Virus record (IMG/VR): IMGVR_UViG_3300042535_000023
Coordinates: 18,192 to 82,191 of that record
Source: a virus
Direction: 5' to 3' (one strand)
Length of the DNA stretch: 64,000 bases
Positions 55,252 to 64,000 of this stretch are shown here, in pieces; position 1 is the stretch's first letter; every line of letters begins with the position of its first letter. Position numbers and translations under genes: made by a program. The notes beneath the pieces are model-generated. The model had not been told where the DNA came from, made no database searches, and saw only the letters and a list, made by a program, of their open reading frames with translations.

Positions 55252-55574
55252 TATCTAAGGGTCTCTGTAGTCATAGTGAATCTACCTGTATTTTCATCTA
55301 CAGAGTAAAACACTTTGGTAGCCCCTTCATAATAGCCTATAGTTCTCTTTTCTACCCGCGCGGAATCTTCTCTTCCTGGGGCAACTGAAATGCGATTCTT
55401 GACTAAGTAAGCTTGTTTATTTGATAAATCCCAACGTCTGCCATCAAACATCAAAGTAAGGGATTGAATACTAATTTTTGGAACTTCTTTCCAGGGCATT
55501 TCACCTTCAAATATTAAAGTTCCATCTGTAAGGGTAACTATCCATCCTCTTGTAAAACGATTTCTGTTAATCAT
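55251..55574 (-). CDS. small virion-associated hypothetical protein
   Basis: Protein of 107 residues, basic and probably beta-rich, with WIVTLTDGTLIFEGEMPW and RWDLSNKQAYLVKNRISV. No known family. It sits between the homing-type nuclease and the 1888-residue gene, overlapping the latter by TAATG. It may be a structural or chaperone protein; the sequence gives no further clue. Confidence 0.5.
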   Translation of the reverse strand: MINRNRFTRGWIVTLTDGTLIFEGEMPWKEVPKISIQSLTLMFDGRRWDLSNKQAYLVKNRISVAPGREDSARVEKRTIGYYEGATKVFYSVDENTGRFTMTTETLR

Positions 55575-55590
55575 AGGGAATCCTTTTTCA

Positions 55591-56640
55591 TTATTTCATG
55601 AATACTACTTCTATATTAATCGGGGTGTGGTCTTTAACCCACTCTACTTTATATTCATCATCCTCATCGTACAAATCAGAACTTTTTATTTCAATGTATT
55701 TGTTTTCTTCTGGGAGAAAGAAATCTGGGGTATATGTTTTTCGGATACCTTCCTTGTTTATGTAAGGGAAATGTGCAGACTCATATCTCCAGGAAATACC
55801 TTTTTCATCCAATTGGGTAGCATATTTGGCCTCTATTTTAGAACGGAATTTTACTAAACCATTTTCTTTTGATTCATAAAAAGTAGGGGTTCCAAAAATG
55901 TTTTTATAATTTTTATTAATTACAGCCTTTTCAGATATGTTACAACGTCTAATTTTTTCGTTTCGTTCTTTTGTGGCTTCTTTTCCAAACAAACGTGTAA
56001 AATTCCTAGTAATAGTATGTCTATCCGTACCAACTTCTAAACCTATATCGTCCAAATTAAGATCACTATCAAAATATTTCTTAAACAATGTATATAGATA
56101 ATCTCTATGTAGGTCACATTTTCTACTTCTCATTGAAAGGTGTTGATTAAGTTTTAACACTGGGACTTTACAAACTGGGCATTCTGTTAATGTGCCAGCT
56201 CTTTCGGATACTTTTATACAGTCCTCACAATAACCTCTTCCTGCATGAGGTCTATTTGTTGTTTTACATAACTGGCATTCATCATAAAGTTGGGACCAGG
56301 CACCAAATCGTCTTTCTTGGATACCTTTTTTTCTATCCCTTACAACATTATAACAATTACCACATAACCCTTTAGCTTTATATACCTTATCATTTTTTCC
56401 ACATTTTATACAAACTTTTTCTTTCCAATCATAATTTTTATAAAAATTATCTCTATAACAATTTCTACATAAACCATTGGCCCTATGTTTAATTTTAGTG
56501 GTACCACAAATACTACAAGACTCATATTTCATAGACCACTTACCATCTAAAGACCATCCTTCTTTATGTCTTCTATTATGCCCACATATAAAAATATTAT
56601 CTTTTCTAGTTATTCCACCACACCCGCATTGACATTCCAT
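55591..56640 (-). CDS. free-standing homing-type endonuclease (zinc-finger array plus PD-(D/E)XK)
   Basis: Protein of 349 residues. Zinc-binding repeats dominate the first 175: CQCGCGG then FICGHN, CSICGTTK...GLCRNCY, CIKCGK...GLCGNCY, CQLCKTT...GYCEDC, and CPVC. A helix-turn-helix-like region (LNLDDIGLEVGTDRHTITR, about 194-212) follows. The C-terminus is a PD-(D/E)XK nuclease: FRSKIEAKYA (Glu270), RYES, YTPDFFLP (Asp306) and YIEIKS (Glu317, Lys319). This layout is typical of mobile phage endonucleases. It interrupts the structural module and is preceded by an inverted-repeat region. Confidence 0.8.
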   Translation of the reverse strand: MECQCGCGGITRKDNIFICGHNRRHKEGWSLDGKWSMKYESCSICGTTKIKHRANGLCRNCYRDNFYKNYDWKEKVCIKCGKNDKVYKAKGLCGNCYNVVRDRKKGIQERRFGAWSQLYDECQLCKTTNRPHAGRGYCEDCIKVSERAGTLTECPVCKVPVLKLNQHLSMRSRKCDLHRDYLYTLFKKYFDSDLNLDDIGLEVGTDRHTITRNFTRLFGKEATKERNEKIRRCNISEKAVINKNYKNIFGTPTFYESKENGLVKFRSKIEAKYATQLDEKGISWRYESAHFPYINKEGIRKTYTPDFFLPEENKYIEIKSSDLYDEDDEYKVEWVKDHTPINIEVVFMK

Positions 56641-56681
56641 AGCTTTTCTCCTTATTGAGATTTTTTAATTTTTTAAGGTTA

Positions 56682-56705
56682 GGTAGGATGAATAAGCATC
56701 CTACC
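56682..56705. repeat. inverted repeat, 9-bp stem with 6-base loop
   Basis: GGTAGGATG and CATCCTACC flank AATAAG on the + strand, giving nine uninterrupted pairs. It lies in the 99-base gap between the nuclease gene and the 533-residue virion gene. No U-tract follows on the minus-strand transcript, so it is not a canonical intrinsic terminator. It could be an RNA processing or stability element. Confidence 0.7.
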
Positions 56706-56707
56706 AG

Positions 56708-56719
56708 CGTTGGCCAACG
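56708..56719. repeat. perfect 12-bp palindrome
   Basis: CGTTGGCCAACG is a perfect palindrome two bases from the hairpin at 56682-56705. Together they make a tandem structured element upstream of the nuclease gene. It may be a protein-binding site. Confidence 0.75.
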
Positions 56720-56739
56720 TTGTCCCTTAATTCTATCAA

Positions 56740-58341
56740 TTATGAATAATCGTAATAAAAACGGCTATTTAAGCTCGAATTTGCCCCTGTTTCGGCCGTT
56801 CCAAGTCTAATATTAACATAAATAACATCGCTTGTCAACCCATAACTTCCGATAGACTCAGAATCGTCTGCGTTATCTACTATATGCAAGTTTTCTTTAG
56901 TGCTATAAAGATAAGCTGGCGGGGTATCATTATCAATATCACCAGCTACAATTCCTGGATACCACTCGATACCAGTAATTTCCCCAGAACCTGCTTTATT
57001 TTTCTGGCCCACTGTACCAAATCTAAATTTAGTATCTGAATTACCTTCATCGTGATGATTAAATGAGCCATGAGATTGTTGACCAAACTTAACCGAAGAA
57101 ACCTCAACAGCACCAGCCTCAACCTCAAACAAAATACACTTGACAGCACTCTCGGTGGATACCGTAACATTTCCATAATTGAGACTTGTTATATTATAGT
57201 TTAAAGGTTTAGGTCCGGTACACCTAACAGTAAACTCCTCACCAGCACTTAGGGAAGAACCACCAGTTGGATTAAACATGACATATAACCCCTTGGTACC
57301 AACCCTGGAGTAACCACCAGAAACAGTTGTTAAAGGAACGCTACTCATATCCCCTCTGTTGGAACTATAAACATAAGAGGCACTACCCACCACCGCAGAG
57401 GCATTCGTGCCTGTAGCGTAATCTGGCTTGTAACAAGCTATGGTCCACGCTGGGTTAGCGGTATTAAATACTGCGTCAGAGAATTTAACCATTAATCCTT
57501 TTGTTCCTACTTTATACCAATGGTCTGGATATAACAACTCAACATAAACACCACCAGATGAGTTATCGGTGGCAGTAGAAGATGTCCAAGTCATGGTGGG
57601 TACATTTCCTGTACCAGCACCCATGGTAGAACCATTTGATGTGCTTATAATTATTGTGTAAGTGATATCAACTGTGTTATTAAAAATGCCACCAGTTGTA
57701 ATGGTACCATCATAAGTATTAGCTCCACCTTTTGTAGCAGTTCCTATACCCCTAGAAGCATGATTATCATTACTTACAACAATACTATAAGTTTCATCAA
57801 ATAGGCCATAGTAAGTTCCTGAAGTAGAAACTGTACCATTAAAAGTATAAGGAGAAGAAGCTAGATGTGGGATATACACTGCCCCACCTGTCTCAACCTT
57901 GGCATCAAAACCAAGCACTGAATGGGCACTATCTGTACCACTTGATACTACTACACTTGAAGATGACCCCATCGAGCCAGAATAAATCTTGAAACAATTA
58001 TTATAAGTATTACCTGACACTCTGTCGTATTGATTTGAAAACTCACAATAGGCCTGATCATATCTGGCGTCACTCTTACCAAGATTTCTAAGCTTTTCAG
58101 TTATGTCTCTAGCAACATAACGAGGATCTAAAAGGGCCCCAGAGTAAAGAGTAATGGTACTACTATCCCCATCTATACTTAAATAGAGTTTATTAGTAGT
58201 TTGGCCAATAGTAAATTGGTCTCCTATAGAAGAAGTTCCTATAGAATATCCCATAGTCCCTTTACAACCTGCTCCTCTACCATCCCCTATTGTTCCAGAA
58301 GATGTTGGATTATATTGTACAACTCTTGCTCTTGCTGCCAT
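56740..58341 (-). CDS. virion protein with repeated beta modules, probably abundant
   Basis: Protein of 533 residues. N-terminal domain about 40-145 (NKLYLSIDGDSSTITLYSG, NCFKIYSGSMGSSSSV) is shared with the 2502-residue protein. Modules with [YV]-GTKGL-x-V-x-F (KVGTKGLMVKFSDAVF, RVGTKGLYVMFNPTGG) repeat in the middle; a similar module is in the 1123-residue Kelch protein. The coding sequence looks less AT-rich than neighbours, and AGGAGG precedes the start, both hinting at high expression. A major fibre or tail protein is a fair guess. Confidence 0.7.
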   Translation of the reverse strand: MAARARVVQYNPTSSGTIGDGRGAGCKGTMGYSIGTSSIGDQFTIGQTTNKLYLSIDGDSSTITLYSGALLDPRYVARDITEKLRNLGKSDARYDQAYCEFSNQYDRVSGNTYNNCFKIYSGSMGSSSSVVVSSGTDSAHSVLGFDAKVETGGAVYIPHLASSPYTFNGTVSTSGTYYGLFDETYSIVVSNDNHASRGIGTATKGGANTYDGTITTGGIFNNTVDITYTIIISTSNGSTMGAGTGNVPTMTWTSSTATDNSSGGVYVELLYPDHWYKVGTKGLMVKFSDAVFNTANPAWTIACYKPDYATGTNASAVVGSASYVYSSNRGDMSSVPLTTVSGGYSRVGTKGLYVMFNPTGGSSLSAGEEFTVRCTGPKPLNYNITSLNYGNVTVSTESAVKCILFEVEAGAVEVSSVKFGQQSHGSFNHHDEGNSDTKFRFGTVGQKNKAGSGEITGIEWYPGIVAGDIDNDTPPAYLYSTKENLHIVDNADDSESIGSYGLTSDVIYVNIRLGTAETGANSSLNSRFYYDYS

Positions 58342-58357
58342 ATTTTTATTCCTCCTA

Positions 58358-58369
58358 AAGTTATAACTT
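58358..58369. repeat. 12-bp palindrome upstream of the 533-residue virion gene
   Basis: AAGTTATAACTT is a perfect palindrome in the 40-base gap and ends just upstream of the AGGAGG ribosome binding site. It could be a small hairpin or operator, or simply chance in an AT-rich gap. Confidence 0.4.
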
Positions 58370-58381
58370 AATTATATATTT

Positions 58382-59854
58382 TTAAATTGTTGGATCTTCT
58401 ATGGTGAAATTCCATGTGTATGGATCCATTTCATTCCCCGCCAAATCTTTTACACCACTTACTGTTACTGTATATGTTCTACCATAGTAAAAGGCTGTTG
58501 ATTGGGTCCTCAATTCCGCTCCAAGATCTACATCCTCTACAGGTAAAATTGAAGATGGGATATCATAAGCACTGTAATCTTTTGTTCTAAAGCGATAAAA
58601 TTCCGTGACTGTATTTGGGCACGTAGCTTTATTTTTAGCAGTTACTAATATCTCAACTTCTTTATTTACACCCCAATCTACTACTTTATTATAGGTTACA
58701 TTATACCCGTATAAAAGATGGTAATCCTCTTCCTTAACATCTCCTAATGTGTTTTGCATGTGAACTGTATAGATTAACACGTCATCAGATAAGAAATCGT
58801 CTGGTGGGTTATAAAACATCCTTTTACCGTTATTTATACCAGAAAAGGTTACTACTACTCTTTCGCCATCCACCAAAAAATATGAATTACCCTCATCTAT
58901 TTCACTAACATAATCTATTAAATCTACCCAAGCTGTTGTTGTAGCGTCTACGAACTCCTCTACATCTAAGAAAAAATCTGCTGTATATAAACTCCAAGTT
59001 CTAATGTCGCACTCAATATTATTACTTGTTTTCCAACCTGCGGCCGTAAAATCTATATAAAATCCAACACAATTACTTAATGGGACCTCCATTTCAGCAT
59101 TTATATATATAACTTTTTGCTGCGTATTAAAAATATCAGAATCAACATATCTGGTTTTAAGAATAGTATTAAATATATCTGATGGTAAAGCAACAATACT
59201 ACCAGAAGCTACTGTAATATCTGAGTTGATATAATTTATTTTTCTAGCAGTTGAAAAAATATCTCCATCTATACTTGCAGTTATTATAAAAGGAAATGTT
59301 ATATCTACTATAGTATCATTATTTTTTATTCTTTCTTTACGAATTCTAAATTCATCTTCTGTAATTAATTCTCCTATCAAACTATTAAATCTAACTATAT
59401 CCTTTATATCCTCATAATTATTAACTAAATTGTTTACATAAATTATAGTCTTAATCCTACTATAATCTACTACTTCGGGCCTAATCTTAACATCAACAGC
59501 GGTCTTTAAAAACCCATCTATTACTTCATTTATTTGAAATTTAGTTACTGTTGATTTTATTCCAGATTGAGTTGGGGCTATTGTAAATTGATCTATTATG
59601 TCATTTGATCCAGACAGTGCGGCGTTTGTTTGAAATAGCGTTTCTGTTTTAATTAATGAGGTTTTAGTACCAGTTACAGTAAAAAAAACAAGCGTATCTA
59701 CCTCGTTAGTTGTTGAGTCGGCTACTAAAAAATAAGTGCCTATATCCCTATATGCAGAAGACCCACTCTCCAACGTAAAAACTGTGGGAAGTAAAGACTC
59801 CATATAGGATAAATCACCTATCTCTGACTCTACATAAACATCTATAGTTGGCAT
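58382..59854 (-). CDS. tail protein with repeated DIFNT modules and Ig-like end
   Basis: Protein of 490 residues. A mid-region repeat of about 20-35 residues can be seen at about 195-260: DIFSTARKINYINSDI, DIFNTILKTRYVDSDI and DIFNTQQKVIYINAEM. The C-terminal 90 residues include TVTVSGVKDLAGNEM followed by YTWNFTI, typical of the SbsA-type bacterial Ig-like (Big_5) domain. No signal or catalytic residues are recognised. It lies ten bases from the Kelch protein gene. Probably a fibre or baseplate component. Confidence 0.65.
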   Translation of the reverse strand: MPTIDVYVESEIGDLSYMESLLPTVFTLESGSSAYRDIGTYFLVADSTTNEVDTLVFFTVTGTKTSLIKTETLFQTNAALSGSNDIIDQFTIAPTQSGIKSTVTKFQINEVIDGFLKTAVDVKIRPEVVDYSRIKTIIYVNNLVNNYEDIKDIVRFNSLIGELITEDEFRIRKERIKNNDTIVDITFPFIITASIDGDIFSTARKINYINSDITVASGSIVALPSDIFNTILKTRYVDSDIFNTQQKVIYINAEMEVPLSNCVGFYIDFTAAGWKTSNNIECDIRTWSLYTADFFLDVEEFVDATTTAWVDLIDYVSEIDEGNSYFLVDGERVVVTFSGINNGKRMFYNPPDDFLSDDVLIYTVHMQNTLGDVKEEDYHLLYGYNVTYNKVVDWGVNKEVEILVTAKNKATCPNTVTEFYRFRTKDYSAYDIPSSILPVEDVDLGAELRTQSTAFYYGRTYTVTVSGVKDLAGNEMDPYTWNFTIEDPTI

Positions 59855-59864
59855 ATGCGCCTAC

Positions 59865-62800
59865 TTATGTGTATGAATAATGCAATGTTGTTACGAAATC
59901 ATAATTGCCATTAGTAAAAGTTTCGTCTATATCATCGAGACGGGGCATAAACAATATGTACTCTCCATGTTCACTACCTGTATAACCTCCATTTGCAGCA
60001 AACCTTAAATCAAAAGTACCGTAAAAAGAATCGTTGCCTTTTAAAATTATATCACTCGCAGGAGGATGGACCATTGAATTTGAAATCCTATTTGACGTTG
60101 GAAGTTGTTTAGTTCCTAAACCGGCTCTATAAGCAACACAAGTAGCCTTATAGTGACCCTCAGCTAATATTTTATTATTAGTAGTCGTATGTGTATCATC
60201 GTCCCAAGCAGTCAATTTACAACCATAGGCCTCCCCTAAAGTTACTTCGAATATTACTGAGTTCTTTGGATTAACAAAAGCAGTATTAGAGGAGGTGGTC
60301 CCTAGTAATGAGCTTGACCAGCAATATAGTTTATCCCCTGCTGACAACACTTCAGTTCCTACAACACCACTTAAAGTTAGAGAGGTGTTGTACATTATTG
60401 CACCTGATGTAATTGCTTCAGGTGTTAACCAAGAACCCGGAATGGATGACTCTGGATCATAATTACTGGTTCCTGATATAACAGTAAAATCATTCATATC
60501 TATTTTATAAATTTTTACTGTATCATTACTAACTCCGGTGCCTATTTTCGATAAAGCATAAATATATCTTCCTGACGATTCCCCAGTTATACTTAATATA
60601 CCGCTACTGGTAAGTCCTACAACATTGTTCATTAACCACTCATCGGCAGATGTATCATAAGAATAGACATGTGGTGGCACACTATCTTCTAAAAACCTTA
60701 GTAATGTTCCACTATTCGTGATACCCCAAGCTATTTTTGTTATATCTCCAGGATAATCTGTTTTAATGTCCCATGTATTAGCTGAGGTTGAATATTTATA
60801 TAACTTACCAGAAATATTTCCTTTCAAAACATAAACAGAATCATCAAAAGCTTTTATTGAGCATCTAACGTCTAATGCCGAAGGCGTTGGAGCTAATATA
60901 TCCCAAGTATTATCATTATTATAACGCCAAAAACCTGTAGTAGTGGCTCCTTGTATAGCATAAAAACACCCACTTGCTGAAACATAGTCCATATAAAAAT
61001 AACTTTTTGCTCTGTATGGCAAATCAAGCAACTGGGACCAGGTGGACATATTATATTTATAAAAAGATTTTTCCTCTTGTCCCCTGATATAATATAAATT
61101 TGTTCCATCATTATTTAAATAAGCCCAATACTTATGCGTAAAATATGGGTCAGAAACATAGGTGGTATTTGAGAGTGGTGTACTAGATAAAGAGGACCAT
61201 GTTCCACTAAAAGTAGTATTCCATATTCTATTTGATTTAACTCCCTCTACTATATAAATAGTATCATCTAAACATGTAATATTTTTTGTAGGAGTTATTT
61301 CATCAAAAAGTGTGTCACTTCCTGGCAAATAGCAAAGAACATCGTCAATTATGTCATACCTATAAAGATAGGACGTCCCAACAGTGGAATTAGCCTCAGT
61401 TATATAAAATTGATTATTAATTCCAGATGCCAAATTAAAATTAGATGCACTAATTGTAATGTCACCAAGACCGATTACTGAAGTACCGCTAAGTGTTGAA
61501 TAGAAAAAATTTTTAGTATTATCATCAGTACTAATAAAACCAAAGAAATAATTTGGGCCTCTAGCAGCACGGCAAAAAAAGGGCTTACCCATAACACAGG
61601 ATGTACTATTATAATAATGTATATCCCAAGTTTTAGCTACATTAACCACATCTGTTCCTTCAAAAGTGATTTGCAGTCCATGATAGCCTATAGTTATAGG
61701 CACATAAGCTGCTATGTTTGTAGCAAGTATAACCCCAGTACCACTGTTACCAAAATAATCACTATATTGATAGTTTAAATTAAAAGAACCAGGAATTCCT
61801 CCGGCACTCACACTTAAATGATATTCATAACTACCCGACTTTGAGTATGTGCCAGAGGCAGATATCGGTGGAGAATCATGAACACTTTCTGTAACATTAG
61901 CATTATAAACTAAAAAACCATTGGTAATATTATAAATACCAATACCATAAACACCTGCTGAGGAGTACTTGTCAAACACATAAGTATATATTTTTGTGTC
62001 ATTTTTCCAAAAATAAGAACTTGTAGAAAGCGTACCTGCTGAATACTCAGCAAGAGAATAACTTTTATATAGGCTCCAGGTATCAGTAGATACAGTGTAT
62101 TTATAAAATTTTAAACCAAGTTGTACGGTACATCTTGACATACAATATATAACATCAGCTTCACCCAAATTATCCATATATATGGGCGAATAAATATCAA
62201 CTATGGGGGCATCTAAAGATGCCCAAGAATCATTAATAATATCATAAGACCAAAATACATATGTGCCTCCACTTAAAATATAAACTATATTATCAATTAT
62301 TATAAAAGCCCCAGTAGTATTAAAAATGCCTGGAGAATTAGACCACCCAGTAGGAACCCACATATTATCAGCAATAGAATATTTATAAGATTCGCAGTAA
62401 GTGTCATAAAGTATTTTATAAACATACCCACCAACAGTTAGCGTATACCCTGCCACCTTTGTATAAGCATCAGAGGTAGATAAATATGGTTGATCCGGAA
62501 TTAACTTGTCCATAGTAGTATCGTCTGTTGGTTTATATGAAATATAACTATTTATTACAAATGAGTCACTTATAGAAGATACGTCGTTAAATACTACTTT
62601 TACTTTTGCTGTATTAGAACTTTGTGTTGGTATTACTGTGGCTTGACCATCGTTTATTGCTGTTTGGTTTAGTGTCCAAGAACCACCATCATTATAAGAA
62701 ACGTAAATTTGAACATTTTCGTAGCGCGAAATTCCTGAAGAATTCCACCAAACGTACTCTGCTTTATTATCGCCAAAAACCCACTCTGAAGCACCTGTAG

Positions 62801-63236
62801 GTCCTAATAATGTTAAAGTTACCCCAGATGTAGTTGCAGTATAAGAGCCTACATTAGAAACAGAGGCATAATTATCACTATCACTAACTACTCTTTCTGA
62901 CAATAAAGATAAATCATTTCTTTCTAAAGTAACTTGTGCAGTAGAATGTATGTTAAAATCAAAAGGCGCTGTTAAAGTAAGAGTGTTAAAAAAAGTATCT
63001 TGTTTAGTATTTGAATTTAATTGTTCTTTTGGACTTCTTTGATCTGAAGCGGCCCTAAACATATAATCTGTGGCCTCATACCAAGTTCCAATATATTTAC
63101 CTCCTGGAAGTATATGAGATCTTGTCCCAGCTGCTGCTGGAGAAGTTATATTGGGACTAGTAAATACTATCTTTGATAAATCAAAATAGGAAACATAAGA
63201 ACTACCCCAAAATTTTTTATTTATAGTAACAGCCAT
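59865..63236 (-). CDS. Kelch-repeat virion protein
   Basis: Protein of 1123 residues. A beta-rich N-terminal part (about 1-240) is followed by Kelch-type blades, for example YKYSIADNMWVPTGW, YDIINDSWASLDAPI, YKYNMSTWSQLLDLPY, YNNDNTWDILAPTPS and YKYSTSANTWDIKTDYP. Each has the Trp near the end of the blade and a loop with Gly or Tyr. A module of the [YV]-G-x-x-GL type (IGYHGLQITFEG) interrupts the propeller. Kelch and galactose-binding propellers bind sugars or proteins, so an external host-binding role is likely, but this is inferred. Confidence 0.75.
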   Translation of the reverse strand: MAVTINKKFWGSSYVSYFDLSKIVFTSPNITSPAAAGTRSHILPGGKYIGTWYEATDYMFRAASDQRSPKEQLNSNTKQDTFFNTLTLTAPFDFNIHSTAQVTLERNDLSLLSERVVSDSDNYASVSNVGSYTATTSGVTLTLLGPTGASEWVFGDNKAEYVWWNSSGISRYENVQIYVSYNDGGSWTLNQTAINDGQATVIPTQSSNTAKVKVVFNDVSSISDSFVINSYISYKPTDDTTMDKLIPDQPYLSTSDAYTKVAGYTLTVGGYVYKILYDTYCESYKYSIADNMWVPTGWSNSPGIFNTTGAFIIIDNIVYILSGGTYVFWSYDIINDSWASLDAPIVDIYSPIYMDNLGEADVIYCMSRCTVQLGLKFYKYTVSTDTWSLYKSYSLAEYSAGTLSTSSYFWKNDTKIYTYVFDKYSSAGVYGIGIYNITNGFLVYNANVTESVHDSPPISASGTYSKSGSYEYHLSVSAGGIPGSFNLNYQYSDYFGNSGTGVILATNIAAYVPITIGYHGLQITFEGTDVVNVAKTWDIHYYNSTSCVMGKPFFCRAARGPNYFFGFISTDDNTKNFFYSTLSGTSVIGLGDITISASNFNLASGINNQFYITEANSTVGTSYLYRYDIIDDVLCYLPGSDTLFDEITPTKNITCLDDTIYIVEGVKSNRIWNTTFSGTWSSLSSTPLSNTTYVSDPYFTHKYWAYLNNDGTNLYYIRGQEEKSFYKYNMSTWSQLLDLPYRAKSYFYMDYVSASGCFYAIQGATTTGFWRYNNDNTWDILAPTPSALDVRCSIKAFDDSVYVLKGNISGKLYKYSTSANTWDIKTDYPGDITKIAWGITNSGTLLRFLEDSVPPHVYSYDTSADEWLMNNVVGLTSSGILSITGESSGRYIYALSKIGTGVSNDTVKIYKIDMNDFTVISGTSNYDPESSIPGSWLTPEAITSGAIMYNTSLTLSGVVGTEVLSAGDKLYCWSSSLLGTTSSNTAFVNPKNSVIFEVTLGEAYGCKLTAWDDDTHTTTNNKILAEGHYKATCVAYRAGLGTKQLPTSNRISNSMVHPPASDIILKGNDSFYGTFDLRFAANGGYTGSEHGEYILFMPRLDDIDETFTNGNYDFVTTLHYSYT

Positions 63237-63248
63237 AAGAGCTCCTTT

Positions 63249-63668
63249 TTAAGCGGCGATTTTCCAATACGGGGATTCTATTATTTTGTCTTCCTTTGTT
63301 ACTACTACGTCCCCTATTTTATGTTTACTTAAATTATATTGACGTAAAACGACTCGATAATTAATTACATGATCACCATTGGTACCTTTTATATTAACAC
63401 TATGAAATATCTTTTTCCCCGACTCCAAACTTTGTGATACCTCTACTAAATGTAAATAACGTTTAAATTTTGGAAATTGGATCAATTTACCGTTAGAAAG
63501 TTTATAGCTTAATTGTTTAAACCCATCTTTTAATTCTGACCATCCAGTATTTAATAAATTGCCCCCTCTAACTTTGTCTCCGTTTTCATACTCGGCAACA
63601 AAAAAACATTCTTCTGGGTCTACCATCTCTATCGTATTATATTTACCCTCAATTATAATTGTGTCCAT
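63249..63668 (-). CDS. hypothetical protein of the structural module
   Basis: Protein of 139 residues, charged and probably beta-rich (FFVAEYENGDKVRGGN, YLHLVEVSQSLESGK). It has no family I recognise and no cysteine motif. GGAG precedes the start. It lies between a partial virion gene and the Kelch protein with gaps of nine and twelve bases. It may be a tail accessory protein. Confidence 0.5.
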   Translation of the reverse strand: MDTIIIEGKYNTIEMVDPEECFFVAEYENGDKVRGGNLLNTGWSELKDGFKQLSYKLSNGKLIQFPKFKRYLHLVEVSQSLESGKKIFHSVNIKGTNGDHVINYRVVLRQYNLSKHKIGDVVVTKEDKIIESPYWKIAA

Positions 63669-63677
63669 AAAATCTCC

Positions 63678-64000
63678 TTAAATATAAAGATATCTAAAAC
63701 TTAAAACTGGTGTATTGTGAAAACAAGAACTATCTGATGGTAATAACACATAGACATTAAAAGAAAGAAATTCATTTTCTACATAATCTGCATTCTTAAG
63801 CTTCACTCTATGGTCATAGCCTGCTAAACACTCTGATTTGGAACCATCACTCCCTCCGCCAGAATAGGTGGTTCCATGCCAATCCAATGCTGGAGCTTCA
63901 TGTGTTGTCCTAACAGCGTTAATCATTGAATATGGGTAATTATTAGTACCTACTAAAACTGGAAAAGCGGTACTAGAAAAATTATATGTATCCCAAGCTT
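63678..64000 (-). CDS. C-terminal part of a virion protein (start outside window)
   Basis: The frame runs to the window edge without a stop, so the ATG at 63926 is an internal Met; about 107 residues are seen. Phrases such as APALDWHGTTYSGGGSDGS and FNVYVLLPSDSSC, plus a closing SFRYLYI, suggest a compact beta-rich domain with exposed loops. No family is recognised. Its neighbours make a virion component likely. Confidence 0.55.
   Translation of the reverse strand, partial: AWDTYNFSSTAFPVLVGTNNYPYSMINAVRTTHEAPALDWHGTTYSGGGSDGSKSECLAGYDHRVKLKNADYVENEFLSFNVYVLLPSDSSCFHNTPVLSFRYLYI

Noticed and set aside
56682-56705. Intrinsic transcription terminator
   Set aside because: The stem is good, but no run of T follows on the minus-strand transcript and the element is more simply described as an inverted repeat.
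23648-63926. Diversity-generating retroelement acting on fibre genes
   Set aside because: No reverse transcriptase gene or template-variable repeat pair was seen in the window, and fibre variation here looks like module exchange and duplication.
1-64000. CRISPR array
   Set aside because: No run of regularly spaced direct repeats with unique spacers was noticed; the repeats found are within paralogous genes.

Overview
This window is part of a large, AT-rich genome of a tailed bacteriophage (Caudoviricetes-like) or a closely related prophage. Every credible gene is on the minus strand. Genes are packed with almost no intergenic space, mostly start behind GGAG or AGGAGG ribosome binding sites, and often overlap as TAATG or ATGA. 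The host cannot be named from the sequence. The promoters fit a host sigma70-type RNA polymerase, and one gene encodes a lipoprotein.

Transcription runs from right to left, so the modules are listed in that order. (1) 64000 to 23648 is about 40 kb of virion, tail-fibre-like genes. They encode very large proteins built from LamG, DUF2341-like, SPRY, discoidin-like, Kelch/NHL propeller, carboxypeptidase-regulatory-like and Ig-like modules. There is a set of three tandem paralogues (28052-30808), a related fibre pair (36677-41661), a 2502-residue and an 1888-residue giant, and a 1149-residue protein with a roughly 14-residue tandem repeat. A homing-type nuclease gene (55591-56640) interrupts this module. 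(2) 23579 to 12393 is the replication, recombination and repair module: sliding clamp, RecA, Vsr-like nuclease, a probable restriction-modification pair (DNA methyltransferase plus HNH nuclease), DnaB helicase, primase, DnaJ, RuvC resolvase and a Cas4/AddB-like Fe-S nuclease. Several small cysteine-rich proteins and a lipoprotein are interspersed. (3) 11931 to 1 holds a glycosyltransferase, a tRNA-Met, flavin-dependent thymidylate synthase (ThyX), and then a sugar island. The island has five more glycosyltransferases, a UDP-GlcNAc 2-epimerase, a CapD/PseB-type UDP-sugar dehydratase, four SAM methyltransferases and a sulfotransferase.

Four observations stand out. The sugar island looks able to make and decorate a methylated, possibly sulfated glycan. 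Near-perfect sigma70 promoters (TTGACA, 17 nt, TATAAT, several with an extended TGn -10) lie inside coding sequence at module starts. One methyltransferase of the island is split by a single-base frameshift. The fibre genes show extensive domain shuffling and duplication.
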